The position numbers and the translations under genes are program-made. From the NCBI GenBank assembly GCA_028292505.1, contig JAQGMF010000007.1:1-61708 (forward strand): DNA of 61,708 nt, written 5' to 3'. Origin of the DNA: Rhodocyclales bacterium. Lineage in GTDB: Bacteria; Pseudomonadota; Gammaproteobacteria; Burkholderiales; Rhodocyclaceae. Every line of letters begins with the position of its first letter. The stretch's first letter is position 1. Shown in pieces: positions 31,863 through 40,524 of the stretch. The notes below the pieces were generated by a model. That model was not told where the DNA came from and searched no databases. It was given only the letters and a program-made list of their open reading frames with translations.

Positions 31863-32707
31863 TGAACACCCAAACACCCGCTCCCACCATGGACGACGCG
31901 AACGAAACCGCGCTGACCCTGGCCCTCCTCGCCGAAGGCCTGAGCCCCGCGCAGCTGACGCCTCCGCGCGAATTCGGCTTGCACAACCGCCTGCAGAACC
32001 GTGTCGCGGCCAGTGCCCTCAGGCATCGTGGTTTGCGTACCGTGCGCCATAGCGACCAGCAATGGCAGACCCTCAGCAAGGGCGTGCGCGCCTGCGTGCT
32101 ATATGACAATGGTATTGTCAGTTCAGCATTGGTGGAATTCGACCCCGGCACCCGTCTGCCCAGCCATCGTCACTTTGCGCACGAAGAATGCGTCGTGCTG
32201 CGCGGCAGTCTATCGACAGGCGATCTGCGTGTCGGCGCGCAGGACTACCATCTCGCCCCCAGCGGTAGCCGGCATCCGAGCATCGGTTCGGAAGAAGGCG
32301 CGCTGATCTTTCTGCGCGGCACCTCTATCGGCAAGGGTGCGCGCATGGTCCGTGAAATGCTATCGGCATGGTTGCCGGGACGTGGCGCACAACCGATCAC
32401 GATACGCGCGGACGACGACAACTGGCGCGTCGCGGGGGAAGGCGTGCGCGTCAAGCCGCTATGGCGCAATGAAGGCAGCACTTCGGTATTGGTAAGCCTC
32501 GCGCCCGGGGGACGTCTGCCCGGCTATGCACAGACACAGGAAGAAGAATGCCTGACGGTGTCTGGCGAAGTGTTCATGGGCGACATCCTGCTGCGTGCCG
32601 GCGAATATCAAATGGCGCCGCGCGCCACGACACGCGACGAAATCACGTCGGACGTGGGCGGCTTGCTGTTCCTGCACACCTCTGCGGACTTTGCCAACGT
32701 GTCCTGA
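31859..32707 (+). CDS. ChrR-like double-cupin anti-sigma factor
   Basis: 282 residues from the ATG at 31859 (31862 also possible). Two cupin repeats: VEFDPGTRLPSHRHFAHEEC with metal-ligand His residues near residue 105, and VSLAPGGRLPGYAQTQEEEC in the second copy, where the His pair is replaced by YAQTQ. The N-terminal ~80 residues would hold the sigma-binding part; the zinc-finger-like His/Cys set of classic ChrR is not obvious. Translationally coupled to the sigma gene, so it is the likely cognate regulator responding to oxidative or similar stress. Confidence 0.82.
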   Translation: MMNTQTPAPTMDDANETALTLALLAEGLSPAQLTPPREFGLHNRLQNRVAASALRHRGLRTVRHSDQQWQTLSKGVRACVLYDNGIVSSALVEFDPGTRLPSHRHFAHEECVVLRGSLSTGDLRVGAQDYHLAPSGSRHPSIGSEEGALIFLRGTSIGKGARMVREMLSAWLPGRGAQPITIRADDDNWRVAGEGVRVKPLWRNEGSTSVLVSLAPGGRLPGYAQTQEEECLTVSGEVFMGDILLRAGEYQMAPRATTRDEITSDVGGLLFLHTSADFANVS

Positions 32708-32733
32708 TTCAATGAGCCGGAGCAACAAAGCCT

Positions 32734-33777
32734 CTAAGCGTCAGTTTCCGCCATCTCGCCAGCAATAGGCGTCAACATCCTTGCCAGCACATCAGGGTTG
32801 GGCAAGCCTTGCGCAAGGAGCAACTGCAATTTAGCCACTGCGGCCGGCAAGCTCATATCTCTTGCCGACACCACGCCAACCCGCATCAAACCGACACCAG
32901 CAGCATAAGTCTGCATCTTGACCGCACCATGTCCGGTTTGCGTCACGGCCACGACAAGCACGCCGCGTTCGCGCGCGGCCTGCAAGGCATCGAGAAAATC
33001 CTGGCTGCTGGGCGCGTTGCCCGCCCCATAACAGGCCAGCACCCAACCACGTGGAGCGCTCGGCAAGGCCAGCGCGGCATGCAGCAATGCCACCGGAAAA
33101 CCAGGATGAAGGTGAATCGCCCAAACCGCGCGATTGGTGAGCGCTGTGCGGATATCCGTCAAGCTCGCCTGTGAAAGCTTGAATGGCACTGTCGGTGCCG
33201 ACAGCAAGGCTGCGGTATTCAGCGTTACGACGCCTTCCGCCGTTGTCCCTAGGATCGGCCAGTTAGGCGAAGCAAAGGCATCGAGATCGGTGGCGCTACG
33301 CTTGACGCTGCGATTGCCACGCAAAATCTGTCCGGCAAAACACACGACCACCTCGCACAAGCCAGGCGCTCGGGCTGCGACGATCGCATCCGCGATATTG
33401 CGCGGCGCGTCCGATTGCGTGGCCGATAGCGGGTATTGCGCGCCGGTCAGCACCACCGGCTTGTCGCTGCCTGCCAGCAAAAAGGATAGAGCCGCCGCTG
33501 TGTACGCCAGCGTATCAGTGCCATGCAACACGACAAAAGCATCGAAACTTGCCCAAGCATCGAGCAAGGCAGCGGCGATGTCCAGCCAGTTGGCAGGCTG
33601 CATGTTTGCACTGTCGAGCGGCTTTGACAGCGCGCGCAATTCGCATGCGACGTGAGCGGCAGGTATCAGTCCGGCTTCACCAAGACTTTGCTCGAAGCGC
33701 GCGGCGGACATGGGCGCGAGCGGCTGCCCCTCGCAGCCCACCGTACCGCCGGTGTACAACAACAGAATCCGTTTCAT
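32734..33777 (-). CDS. ansA: L-asparaginase (type I/cytoplasmic-like)
   Basis: 347 residues from the ATG at 33777, with GGAGAAGG upstream. The N-terminal active-site segment LLLYTGGTVGCEGQPLAP contains the nucleophilic Thr; VVLHGTDTLAYTAAALSFLL is the second active-site motif (HGTDT), followed by KPVVLTGAQYPLS. No signal peptide, consistent with the cytoplasmic form. Convergent with the anti-sigma gene; divergent from flgM. Confidence 0.9.
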   Translation of the reverse strand: MKRILLLYTGGTVGCEGQPLAPMSAARFEQSLGEAGLIPAAHVACELRALSKPLDSANMQPANWLDIAAALLDAWASFDAFVVLHGTDTLAYTAAALSFLLAGSDKPVVLTGAQYPLSATQSDAPRNIADAIVAARAPGLCEVVVCFAGQILRGNRSVKRSATDLDAFASPNWPILGTTAEGVVTLNTAALLSAPTVPFKLSQASLTDIRTALTNRAVWAIHLHPGFPVALLHAALALPSAPRGWVLACYGAGNAPSSQDFLDALQAARERGVLVVAVTQTGHGAVKMQTYAAGVGLMRVGVVSARDMSLPAAVAKLQLLLAQGLPNPDVLARMLTPIAGEMAETDA

Positions 33778-33943
33778 ACCTTCTCCGGCACGGCCTGCGG
33801 CTGCGCCATTTGTCACGTCGGTGCTACCGCAGCCCGCACGAAAATCGCGTCTGCCTAAAGAATACAGGGGGAAAGCCGCTGTATCTTGTACGTATGCAAT
33901 GGACAGCAAGACCCGAAGCAATGCCAAGGCCCAAAAAAAGGGT

Positions 33944-33971
33944 TAAAGTTTGCTTCAAATCCGTCCGTTAC
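33944..33971 (+). promoter_or_regulatory. FliA (sigma-28)-type promoter for flgM
   Basis: TAAAGTTT (33944-33951), 12 bases, then TCCGTTAC (33964-33971), close to the FliA consensus TAAAGTTT-N11/12-GCCGATAA. It lies about 80 bases before flgM, a gene often under FliA control. Only the -35 is a perfect match. Confidence 0.6.
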
Positions 33972-34048
33972 ATTCGGTGAGACGGCAGCTAGGGTTTACC
34001 GGTAGGTGAGCACGAGCCGCCCAAAGCCTTGAGTAAAAGGGGAACGCA

Positions 34049-34342
34049 GTGAAAATCGATAATTCAGTCAAATCTTCCGGCCCGGTCGGCGGTGATAGCA
34101 AGACGCGCTCGTCGCGCCAGACGTCGTCCGCTCCGGTTTCGAGCGGTGGCGGCACGCAGGTGGCGCTATCAGGCAAGCTGGACCAGCTGGTTGCGCAAGC
34201 GCCCGTCGTGGACGGCGCCAAGGTGGACGAAATCAAGCAAGCCATCTCCGATGGCCGTTTCCAGGTTCATCCGGAAAAGGTCGCCGATGGCCTGATTGAA
34301 AGCGTCCGTCAGATGCTGTCCGCGCAACCTCAGTCGGCCTGA
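34049..34342 (+). CDS. flgM: Anti-sigma-28 factor FlgM
   Basis: 97 residues. MKIDNSVKSSGPVGGDSKTR and the C-terminal helices VDGAKVDEIKQAISDGRFQV and HPEKVADGLIESVRQML are the FlgM signature. The Ser/Gly-rich middle is flexible, as usual. It holds FliA inactive until exported through the finished hook. GGGG... upstream of the start; followed by flgN. Confidence 0.95.
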   Translation: MKIDNSVKSSGPVGGDSKTRSSRQTSSAPVSSGGGTQVALSGKLDQLVAQAPVVDGAKVDEIKQAISDGRFQVHPEKVADGLIESVRQMLSAQPQSA

Positions 34343-34349
34343 TCGCAAC

Positions 34350-34841
34350 GTGTCTATCAGTGTTCAGGGCGGGATCGATCAGGGTGCTTTGCGGCAACGC
34401 CTGATCTCTCTGCTTGGCGCCGAGCGCGATCTCGTGCGCGATTTCATCGCCCTGCTTGGACAGGAGCGCGAGACACTGTCGCATGCCGACATGGAGCCAT
34501 TGTTCGCACTTTCCGAACGCAAGGGGCAGGTTGTCCGCCAGCTCGATCAACTCTCCACGGCACGGATTGCTTTGCTGGCGCAGGCGGGTTTGCCGCATGA
34601 CCGCGAAGGTATCCAGAAGCTGCTCGGCGATGCTGGCGCGCCAACCTGGAACGAATTTCTCGCGGCGGCCGAACAGGCGCGCAATATCAATCTGGAAAAC
34701 GGCCGCATCATCACCGAGCGGATGAAGAACAATCATCAAGCGCTTGCCGTGCTGATGGCCCACGCCGATCAGCCCACCACCTATGGACGCGACGGCATGT
34801 CGCGCACGCGACCGGGCTCGCGCATCCTCGGTAGCGTGTAG
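34350..34841 (+). CDS. flgN: Flagellar export chaperone FlgN (GTG start)
   Basis: 163 residues from GTG at 34350, eight bases after the flgM stop. All-helical FlgN-type sequence: RQRLISLLGAERDLVRDFIA, LLGQERETLSHADMEPLFAL, SERKGQVVRQLDQL and the C-terminal ARNINLENGRIITERMKNNH. Chaperone for hook-associated proteins FlgK/FlgL, which are not in this window. The ribosome-binding site is weak, consistent with coupling to flgM. Confidence 0.9.
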   Translation: MSISVQGGIDQGALRQRLISLLGAERDLVRDFIALLGQERETLSHADMEPLFALSERKGQVVRQLDQLSTARIALLAQAGLPHDREGIQKLLGDAGAPTWNEFLAAAEQARNINLENGRIITERMKNNHQALAVLMAHADQPTTYGRDGMSRTRPGSRILGSV

Positions 34842-34852
34842 ACGCGGCACGC

Positions 34853-34867
34853 GGGCACAACGTGCCC
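34853..34867. terminator. Possible hairpin terminator between convergent flgN and pilR
   Basis: GGGCAC / GTGCCC with a three-base AAC loop in the 30-base gap between the convergent stops. There is no U tract, so it may only be a weak or factor-assisted terminator. Confidence 0.4.
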
Positions 34868-34871
34868 ACTG

Positions 34872-36254
34872 CTACGGCTGTTCCTTCATCCCCAGCCGCT
34901 CCATGCGATAGCGTAGCGAGCGGAAGGTCACGCCCAGCAATTGCGCGGCACGCGTGCGATTTCCGCCGGTTTTCGACAAGGCCTCCACGATTGCCAGCTT
35001 CTCGACCCGATCGAGATGATCCTGCAGATTGCCAGCTTCACCGGCGCCACCTGCCGACAACTCCGATGACAGAGACATAGGCTCAAGACGCAGATCCGAT
35101 TCGTCGATATCGTCACCCGACGACAGCGCCAGCGCGCGTTCGAGAATGTTCTCCAGTTCGCGCACATTGCCAGGAAACGCGTAGCGTTCCAGCGCCTTCA
35201 CTGCCGCCGCAGTCAGGCGCGGCAATTTCATGCCGCTGTCATGAGCAAGACGCTGCAGAATGCTTTGCGCGAGTTCCGGGATGTCTTCGCGACGCTCGCG
35301 CAAGGCCGGCATGTGCATCTCGATGACGTTGAGCCGATAGAACAAGTCCTGACGGAATCGCCCCGCGTCGACCTGCTCCTTGAGACTCTGATGCGTCGCC
35401 GAAATGATGCGCACATCGACGGCCTGCTCTTGCGTGTCGCCGACGCGGCGCACGCGGCGCTCCTGGATCACGCGCAATAATTTGACCTGCATCGCCAGCG
35501 GCAGATCGGCGACTTCATCGAGAAACAGCGTGCCGCCATTGGCCGCATGAAAGAAGCCATCGCGATCCGTTTCGGCGCCGGTGAACGCGCCCTTGCGATA
35601 GCCGAAGAATTCGGACTCCATGAGATTCTCGGGAATCGCGCCGCAGTTGACGGCGATGAAGGGTTGGTCCGCGCGCGGCCCCAGCATGTGGATCATGCGT
35701 GCGGCGCGTTCCTTGCCACTGCCGGATTCGCCCGACACATAGACCGGCGCCAGACTGCGCGCCAGACGTTCGACCAGGGTACGCACCTGCTCCATGGCCT
35801 GCGAGCTGCCGGTGAACTGCGGCGTCTTGTCCGTCGGTGCGCTCGACTGGCGCGTGCGCACGTCGAGCGCCGACTTCACGAGTGCCCGTAGCTGTTCGAG
35901 TGAAACAGGTTTCGATAGATAGTCGAACGCGCCTGCCTTGAGCGCCGCCACGGCATTGTCCATGCTGCCATGCGCGGTGATGACCGCCACCGGCAGATCG
36001 TTGGAGCGCGCCGTAATATGACGAACGACTTCCAGCCCCTCGCCGTCTGGCAAGCGCATATCGGTGAGTACCAGACGATACTTTCGCTCCGACAACAGCT
36101 TGATCGCGCCAGCGACGCTGCCGATGCTGTCCGCGCCCAATCCCATGCGCATCAGGGAGATTTCGAGCAATTCGCGAATATCATCTTCGTCATCGACGAT
36201 CAGCACGTCGGCGTCCCGCGGACCCGACCGGCGTTCCCCGGCTTGCGCACTCAT
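34872..36254 (-). CDS. pilR: NtrC-family response regulator (PilR-like)
   Basis: 460 residues. Receiver domain with VLIVDDEDDI, phospho-acceptor Asp in LVLTDMRLPDGEGL and SKPVS; AAA+ domain with GESGSGKERAARMIH (Walker A), YRKGAFTGAETDRDGFFHAA (GAFTGA sigma-54 contact) and GGTLFLDEVADLPLAMQVKL; C-terminal Fis-type HTH GNRTRAAQLLGVTFRSLRYR. Acts on sigma-54 promoters, in relatives for type IV pilin. Its start overlaps the stop of pilS. Confidence 0.93.
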   Translation of the reverse strand: MSAQAGERRSGPRDADVLIVDDEDDIRELLEISLMRMGLGADSIGSVAGAIKLLSERKYRLVLTDMRLPDGEGLEVVRHITARSNDLPVAVITAHGSMDNAVAALKAGAFDYLSKPVSLEQLRALVKSALDVRTRQSSAPTDKTPQFTGSSQAMEQVRTLVERLARSLAPVYVSGESGSGKERAARMIHMLGPRADQPFIAVNCGAIPENLMESEFFGYRKGAFTGAETDRDGFFHAANGGTLFLDEVADLPLAMQVKLLRVIQERRVRRVGDTQEQAVDVRIISATHQSLKEQVDAGRFRQDLFYRLNVIEMHMPALRERREDIPELAQSILQRLAHDSGMKLPRLTAAAVKALERYAFPGNVRELENILERALALSSGDDIDESDLRLEPMSLSSELSAGGAGEAGNLQDHLDRVEKLAIVEALSKTGGNRTRAAQLLGVTFRSLRYRMERLGMKEQP

Positions 36255-37804
36255 GCCTGCCCTCTCGCAATCAAATGAAATTCGGCGCCCTGTTCGGCGT
36301 CGGCCAGCACGAGGCGCGCGCCATTGGCATCCGCCAGTTCTTGTGCCACGTACAGTCCCAGGCCCGTCCCCTTCGGATCGGTCGTGTGGAAGGGCTCGAA
36401 AATGCGGCCACGCTCCTCCGCCGCGATGCCCGGACCATCATCGCTGATGGACAGCAATAGCTGCTCGTCGCTCTGCGTCACAACGCTCACCCGCACCGAA
36501 CCGGGCTGCTGCCGACAATAGCGCAAAGCATTGCTCAGCAGGTTGCCGAGTATCTGTGCCAGGTGCACCCGATCGAAACATATCTTCGGCTGACCTTCGA
36601 TTTCGAGCTGCACGCATTGGCGCGTCGCCTGCGTGTGCATGGCGAATTCCTCGATAAAATTGTGCAGAAAGGCGGTCGCATCCAGTGCCTCGATTGTCGC
36701 CCTGTCGCGCCGCCCGACCTCCAGCACATCGTGCACGATGCGCTCGATGCGTGCCGCGTTGTCGAGCACGATGCGCGACAGGCGCTGCTGCATCTGCGTG
36801 CGCTTTTCATCCTGCAGCAACTCGGCCGCCTGCGTCACGGAAGCCAGCGGATTGCGTATTTCGTGCGCGATATTGGCAGTCAAGCGACCGAGCGCCGCCA
36901 GCTTGATCTGTTGCGCCTGCGCCTCGATACGGTCGAGATCTTCGAGATACAAGACCTGGTCACCGCCCTCCCCCGTGAGCACGCGACGCAGCCGGATGGT
37001 CTTGCCGCTGCGTTCGATACGCAAAACCGGAGATGGCATTTGCATCGCATCTTCGAGCCCCGCGCCGAGTTCGGGCACGCGCATCCCGACGCGTTCGCCC
37101 TCGACCAGTTCGACACCCAGCAACGCCGCGGCGCGTGGATTGATCTGTCGCACAGCACCCTTTTCGTCGACCACCACCACACCGTCCTGCATGTCCTCGA
37201 TGATGCGTGAATTGATGCGCATCTGGCGTTGCAGTGCCGCCCCGCGGTGTCGCGCCAAAGCTTCGTTGACCAGCGCGCGCCGCGCCAACAGACGCGCCAA
37301 CAACGCGACTGCAAAATATCCCAAACAGGTAATACCTGTACGCGTCAGATCGTCGGCATGCACACCGAGCAGAACGATGCGCGCTACCTGCTCGGCGAGT
37401 ACCGAAATGGTCGCCATGGCGGCGAAGCCCAGCACCATGCGCCCCTCGCCGACAAGCGCGGCGCCGGCCAGGGTCGTCATCAGCAGATACGGCACCGAAC
37501 CGCGCTGCGCGCCGCTGATGAACATGATGGCAGTGAGCACCACCACGTCCAGCGCCACCTGCCACATCAGCAGCGTGTTGAGCTGGCTGCGCGTTTGCGG
37601 TGTGATCAGCATGAAGCCGACCGCTGCTACCCAGTATGCGAAAACCACCATCGCATAGGCGGCGGGCGACGCTTCACCAATCTGGAAAACGGCGCCAAAA
37701 ATGCCGAGCAGGCTGGCAATGACAAGTCGATAAAAATTGAAATAGCGTATCGACACGCTACGCGAGGTCTCACCCGGCAGGGGAAGCGACCCGGCTTCGT
37801 TCAT
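36251..37804 (-). CDS. pilS: Sensor histidine kinase PilS-like
   Basis: 517 residues from the ATG at 37804. Six hydrophobic segments (~residues 20-200) form the membrane sensor, then a PAS domain ([20 protein letters not shown]), the H box ([20 protein letters not shown]), the N box ([14 protein letters not shown]) and the G boxes ([34 protein letters not shown]). The pairing with PilR and the neighbouring PP0621 gene is the common betaproteobacterial arrangement. Coupled on both sides by ATGA overlaps. Confidence 0.93.
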   Translation of the reverse strand: MNEAGSLPLPGETSRSVSIRYFNFYRLVIASLLGIFGAVFQIGEASPAAYAMVVFAYWVAAVGFMLITPQTRSQLNTLLMWQVALDVVVLTAIMFISGAQRGSVPYLLMTTLAGAALVGEGRMVLGFAAMATISVLAEQVARIVLLGVHADDLTRTGITCLGYFAVALLARLLARRALVNEALARHRGAALQRQMRINSRIIEDMQDGVVVVDEKGAVRQINPRAAALLGVELVEGERVGMRVPELGAGLEDAMQMPSPVLRIERSGKTIRLRRVLTGEGGDQVLYLEDLDRIEAQAQQIKLAALGRLTANIAHEIRNPLASVTQAAELLQDEKRTQMQQRLSRIVLDNAARIERIVHDVLEVGRRDRATIEALDATAFLHNFIEEFAMHTQATRQCVQLEIEGQPKICFDRVHLAQILGNLLSNALRYCRQQPGSVRVSVVTQSDEQLLLSISDDGPGIAAEERGRIFEPFHTTDPKGTGLGLYVAQELADANGARLVLADAEQGAEFHLIARGQA

Positions 37805-38040
37805 TGAGTCGCTGGGCCCAGACGCGAGTGCTCTACCGAACAGAAGAAATGTCCTTGCGCCTGTAGCCCTTCGCTGGCCGGCACCAGCAGGCCGCAATGA
37901 TCACACGGCAGTACCCGCTCCGCTTCGCGTGGGGGCTCTGCCGCCGTTTTCGCGCTGTCGCCAGCTTCGTCGTTTGCCATCAAGCGACGCAGGTAATACA
38001 CGCCGATCAGTATGAAGAGGAAGAGCAGTAGATTGCGCAT
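37801..38040 (-). CDS. PP0621 family small membrane protein
   Basis: 79 residues. One N-terminal membrane helix (MRNLLLFLFILIGVYYLRRL), an Ala/Glu-rich linker and a small zinc-binding-like end (LPCDHCGLLVPASEGL, HFFCSVEH). This is the PP0621-type protein regularly found just upstream of pilS. Its stop overlaps the pilS start. Function unknown. Confidence 0.85.
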   Translation of the reverse strand: MRNLLLFLFILIGVYYLRRLMANDEAGDSAKTAAEPPREAERVLPCDHCGLLVPASEGLQAQGHFFCSVEHSRLGPATQ

Positions 38041-38092
38041 GCAGGATGACGTTGGAGATTGTGGTAGAGCCTGAGTTTAAGCGCTCAGACGA

Positions 38093-38638
38093 TCATTGTG
38101 GGAGCGGATTCGCGCTGCTCGATGAGGCACTGGAGCCGGTACCCGCATCGCCGCCCGCGCCATACCCAGAAGAACCACCGAGGAATTTCGGCATGACCAG
38201 GCTATCCGTATGCTCAAAAGGCAGCTTGCCATAATCGTGGATCGAGGCCTCGCCCCTGATCACATAGTTGATCCGCCCATCGCTCTGCACCAGCAAGGGA
38301 AGACGTCGCAAAATATCGAGCGTGTGCGCCGTCGCGTTGATGTCGACGAGTGTGTCGCTCATGCGCGCCAGCACGATGGGATCGGTGCGGGCCCCTCTTG
38401 CCAACACGAAATCGCCAGCGAGCATGTCGAAGCTGAGGGCATCCAGCACTATGTCTTTGTCATTTTCGTTATGCACGCGCAGCTTCAGGGCCAGACGGCT
38501 CTCCTGCAGGTTGCCGCCAGCCAGCCTGACATCCACCAGCGACACTTGCGGCTTGTGCCACCTGACGCTGGCGCAGCCTGTCACAAGAAATGCAAACAGC
38601 ATTGCCGGCATTACACACTTCAGAAATTTTGCCTTCAC
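38093..38638 (-). CDS. LEA-type-2/WHy-like lipoprotein
   Basis: 181 residues from GTG at 38638, which has AAGGA five bases upstream; an ATG seven codons earlier (38659) has no such site. The signal ends in the lipobox LVTGC. The mature part has QVSLVDVRLAGGNLQESRLA, LKLRVHNENDKDIVLDALSF and a later VDINATAHTLDILRRLP, as in LEA-14/WHy domain lipoproteins. The C-terminus is Gly/Ser-rich. Role unknown; such proteins are linked to desiccation or hypersensitive response in other organisms. Confidence 0.72.
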   Translation of the reverse strand: MKAKFLKCVMPAMLFAFLVTGCASVRWHKPQVSLVDVRLAGGNLQESRLALKLRVHNENDKDIVLDALSFDMLAGDFVLARGARTDPIVLARMSDTLVDINATAHTLDILRRLPLLVQSDGRINYVIRGEASIHDYGKLPFEHTDSLVMPKFLGGSSGYGAGGDAGTGSSASSSSANPLPQ

Positions 38639-38792
38639 TTGATTCCTTTCAACTTTCATCAATGTCGCCGCAGGCCGCATGGATGCTGGCGCAAACGCAG
38701 CGCGCAGCCCATAATTCCGGCGTTCCGCCAACCCGCGCGAAGACCGGCATGCGCACACTTTCGCAATTCGCGACGAAAATCCCCTGCAGCCT

Positions 38793-39704
38793 ATGAAGTA
38801 CGCACAAATCATCAAGGAAATCGGTCGTGGCGCCAAGGGCGCGCGGCCGATCCCGAGACAGCAGGCCGAATCCCTGTTCGCGGCCATTCTTGATGGCGTC
38901 GTTCCCGACATGGAACTCGGCGCCATTCTCCTGTCCCTACGCATCAAGGGAGAAGACCTCGAAGAACTCTCGGGGTTCAAAGCCGCGCTGGATAGCCGCT
39001 GCCGCCAGATCGTCGTGCCGCCTGGCCCGCGTTGCGTCGTGCTGCCGACCTACAATGGCGCCCGCAAGCAGGCCAACCTGATGCCCGTCGTCGCGGGTCT
39101 GCTGGCACGCCAAGGTATTCCCGTGCTGATCCAGGGACGTCACGACTTCGATTCGCGCGTCAGCCCTTTCGCGTTGCTGGCAGCACTCGATATTCCACTT
39201 GCCACCACCCTGTCGGAAGCGGCACAGCAACTGCAAGTCGAACGCTTGGCATGCCTGCCGCTCGCCGCACTGAGCCCCGGTCTCGATCGCCTGCTGGCAT
39301 TGCGCCCGCGGCTAGGCGTGCGCAATAGCGGCCACACCATAGCCAAACTGCTCGATCCGGCGCCTGGTCGCAGCGTGCGCGTCGTGGCCGTTACGCATCC
39401 GGAATATCTGGTATTGATGGAACAGTTTCTCACCCAGGAAAATGCCTGCGCGTTGCTCATGCGTGGCACGGAGGGCGAAGCCTACGCCAGCCCACGCCGT
39501 CGCCCACGCCTGCTGGGTTTTCGGCGCGGCGTGGCGACGGAATTGTTCGAGCAGGTGTCGGTGGAAGCTGAAGCGATCGCCGACGAAGAATGCTCGGTAG
39601 AAAAAAATGCAGTGATCGTGCGCACCATGCTGGCCGGCAGTGTGCCGGTGCCTCAACCCATCCTTGATCAAGTGGCCGCATTGGCTATGCTGGCGACATC
39701 CTGA
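38793..39704 (+). CDS. ybiB: YbiB family protein (anthranilate phosphoribosyltransferase-like, DNA-binding)
   Basis: 303 residues. The N-terminus YAQIIKEIGRGAKGARPIPR and the helical domain LFAAILDGVVPDMELGAILL match TrpD-like YbiB/TrpD2 proteins; VVLPTYNGARKQANLMPVVA replaces the phosphoribosyl-binding glycine loop of true TrpD. E. coli YbiB binds nucleic acid and is LexA-regulated; it is not a tryptophan enzyme. No trp gene lies near. Confidence 0.88.
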   Translation: MKYAQIIKEIGRGAKGARPIPRQQAESLFAAILDGVVPDMELGAILLSLRIKGEDLEELSGFKAALDSRCRQIVVPPGPRCVVLPTYNGARKQANLMPVVAGLLARQGIPVLIQGRHDFDSRVSPFALLAALDIPLATTLSEAAQQLQVERLACLPLAALSPGLDRLLALRPRLGVRNSGHTIAKLLDPAPGRSVRVVAVTHPEYLVLMEQFLTQENACALLMRGTEGEAYASPRRRPRLLGFRRGVATELFEQVSVEAEAIADEECSVEKNAVIVRTMLAGSVPVPQPILDQVAALAMLATS

Positions 39705-39707
39705 TGT

Positions 39708-40520
39708 CTACTCGATTTTCAGTTTGGCAAAGGCCGGATTGGCCTTGGGCGGCTTGAGCTTCATCGACTTCAATGCGGCCAGGCATAGCTCGGCGATCAT
39801 CACGTTGCGATGCGTCTTGGAATTGGCCGGCACCACAAACCAGGGAGCATCGTCGGTGCTGGTTGCCGCCAGTGCCGCAGCGTAAGCGGCCTGGTAGTCA
39901 GCCCAGCGTTTGCGTTCCTGCAAATCGGCGGGGTTGAATTTCCAATGCTTGGCGGGATCGTCCACGCGCGCTTGCAAGCGGGCTTTCTGCTCATCTTTCG
40001 AGATATGCAAAAAGCATTTCAGGACAACCGTGCCACGATCGATCAGCAATTTTTCGAAGTGGCGGATGTGCGCCATGCGCCGCTCGGCTTCCTTGTCATC
40101 GATCCAACCCTTGACGCGTGTGATCAGCACATCTTCGTAGTAACTGCGATTGAAGATGGCAATCTTGCCCGCCGCGGGCGTGTGCGGATGAATGCGCCAC
40201 AAGAAATCGTGGTCCTGCTCGTCCGCTGTCGGCGCCTTGAAACCCGCCACGCTGATGCCTTGCGGATTGACGTGCGAAAACACGCTGCGCACCGTGCCAT
40301 CCTTGCCACTGGTGTCGGTGCCCTGCAGCACGACCAGCAGACTGCGTGTGTGATTGGCGTAGAGCAGTTCCTGCAGCGCGCGGATTTTGTCCGACAGCGT
40401 CGCCAGGTACGCGAGGTCATCGACTTTATTGCCGAGACTGAACGGTTTCGAAGCCGGATCCATGTCGTCCAGGTCGAAAGACTTGTTCAGCGGTATCCGG
40501 TATTTCGCTAACGAGGCCAT
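39708..40520 (-). CDS. ppk2: Polyphosphate kinase 2 family protein
   Basis: 270 residues. The Walker A motif LQGTDTSGKDGTVRSVF, SVAGFKAPTADEQDHDFLWR, PAAGKIAIFNRSYYEDVLIT and the lid region KCFLHISKDEQKARLQAR are the PPK2 signature. It moves phosphate between polyphosphate and nucleotides; the single domain suggests class I or III. Convergent with ybiB, four bases apart; upstream of it lies parA on the same strand. Confidence 0.93.
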   Translation of the reverse strand: MASLAKYRIPLNKSFDLDDMDPASKPFSLGNKVDDLAYLATLSDKIRALQELLYANHTRSLLVVLQGTDTSGKDGTVRSVFSHVNPQGISVAGFKAPTADEQDHDFLWRIHPHTPAAGKIAIFNRSYYEDVLITRVKGWIDDKEAERRMAHIRHFEKLLIDRGTVVLKCFLHISKDEQKARLQARVDDPAKHWKFNPADLQERKRWADYQAAYAAALAATSTDDAPWFVVPANSKTHRNVMIAELCLAALKSMKLKPPKANPAFAKLKIE

Positions 40521-40524
40521 TGTC

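Noticed and set aside
33778..33927. 50-codon upstream extension of the asparaginase
   Set aside because: The true N-terminal motif (LLLYTGGT) starts right after the ATG at 33777, which has a strong GGAGAAGG site.
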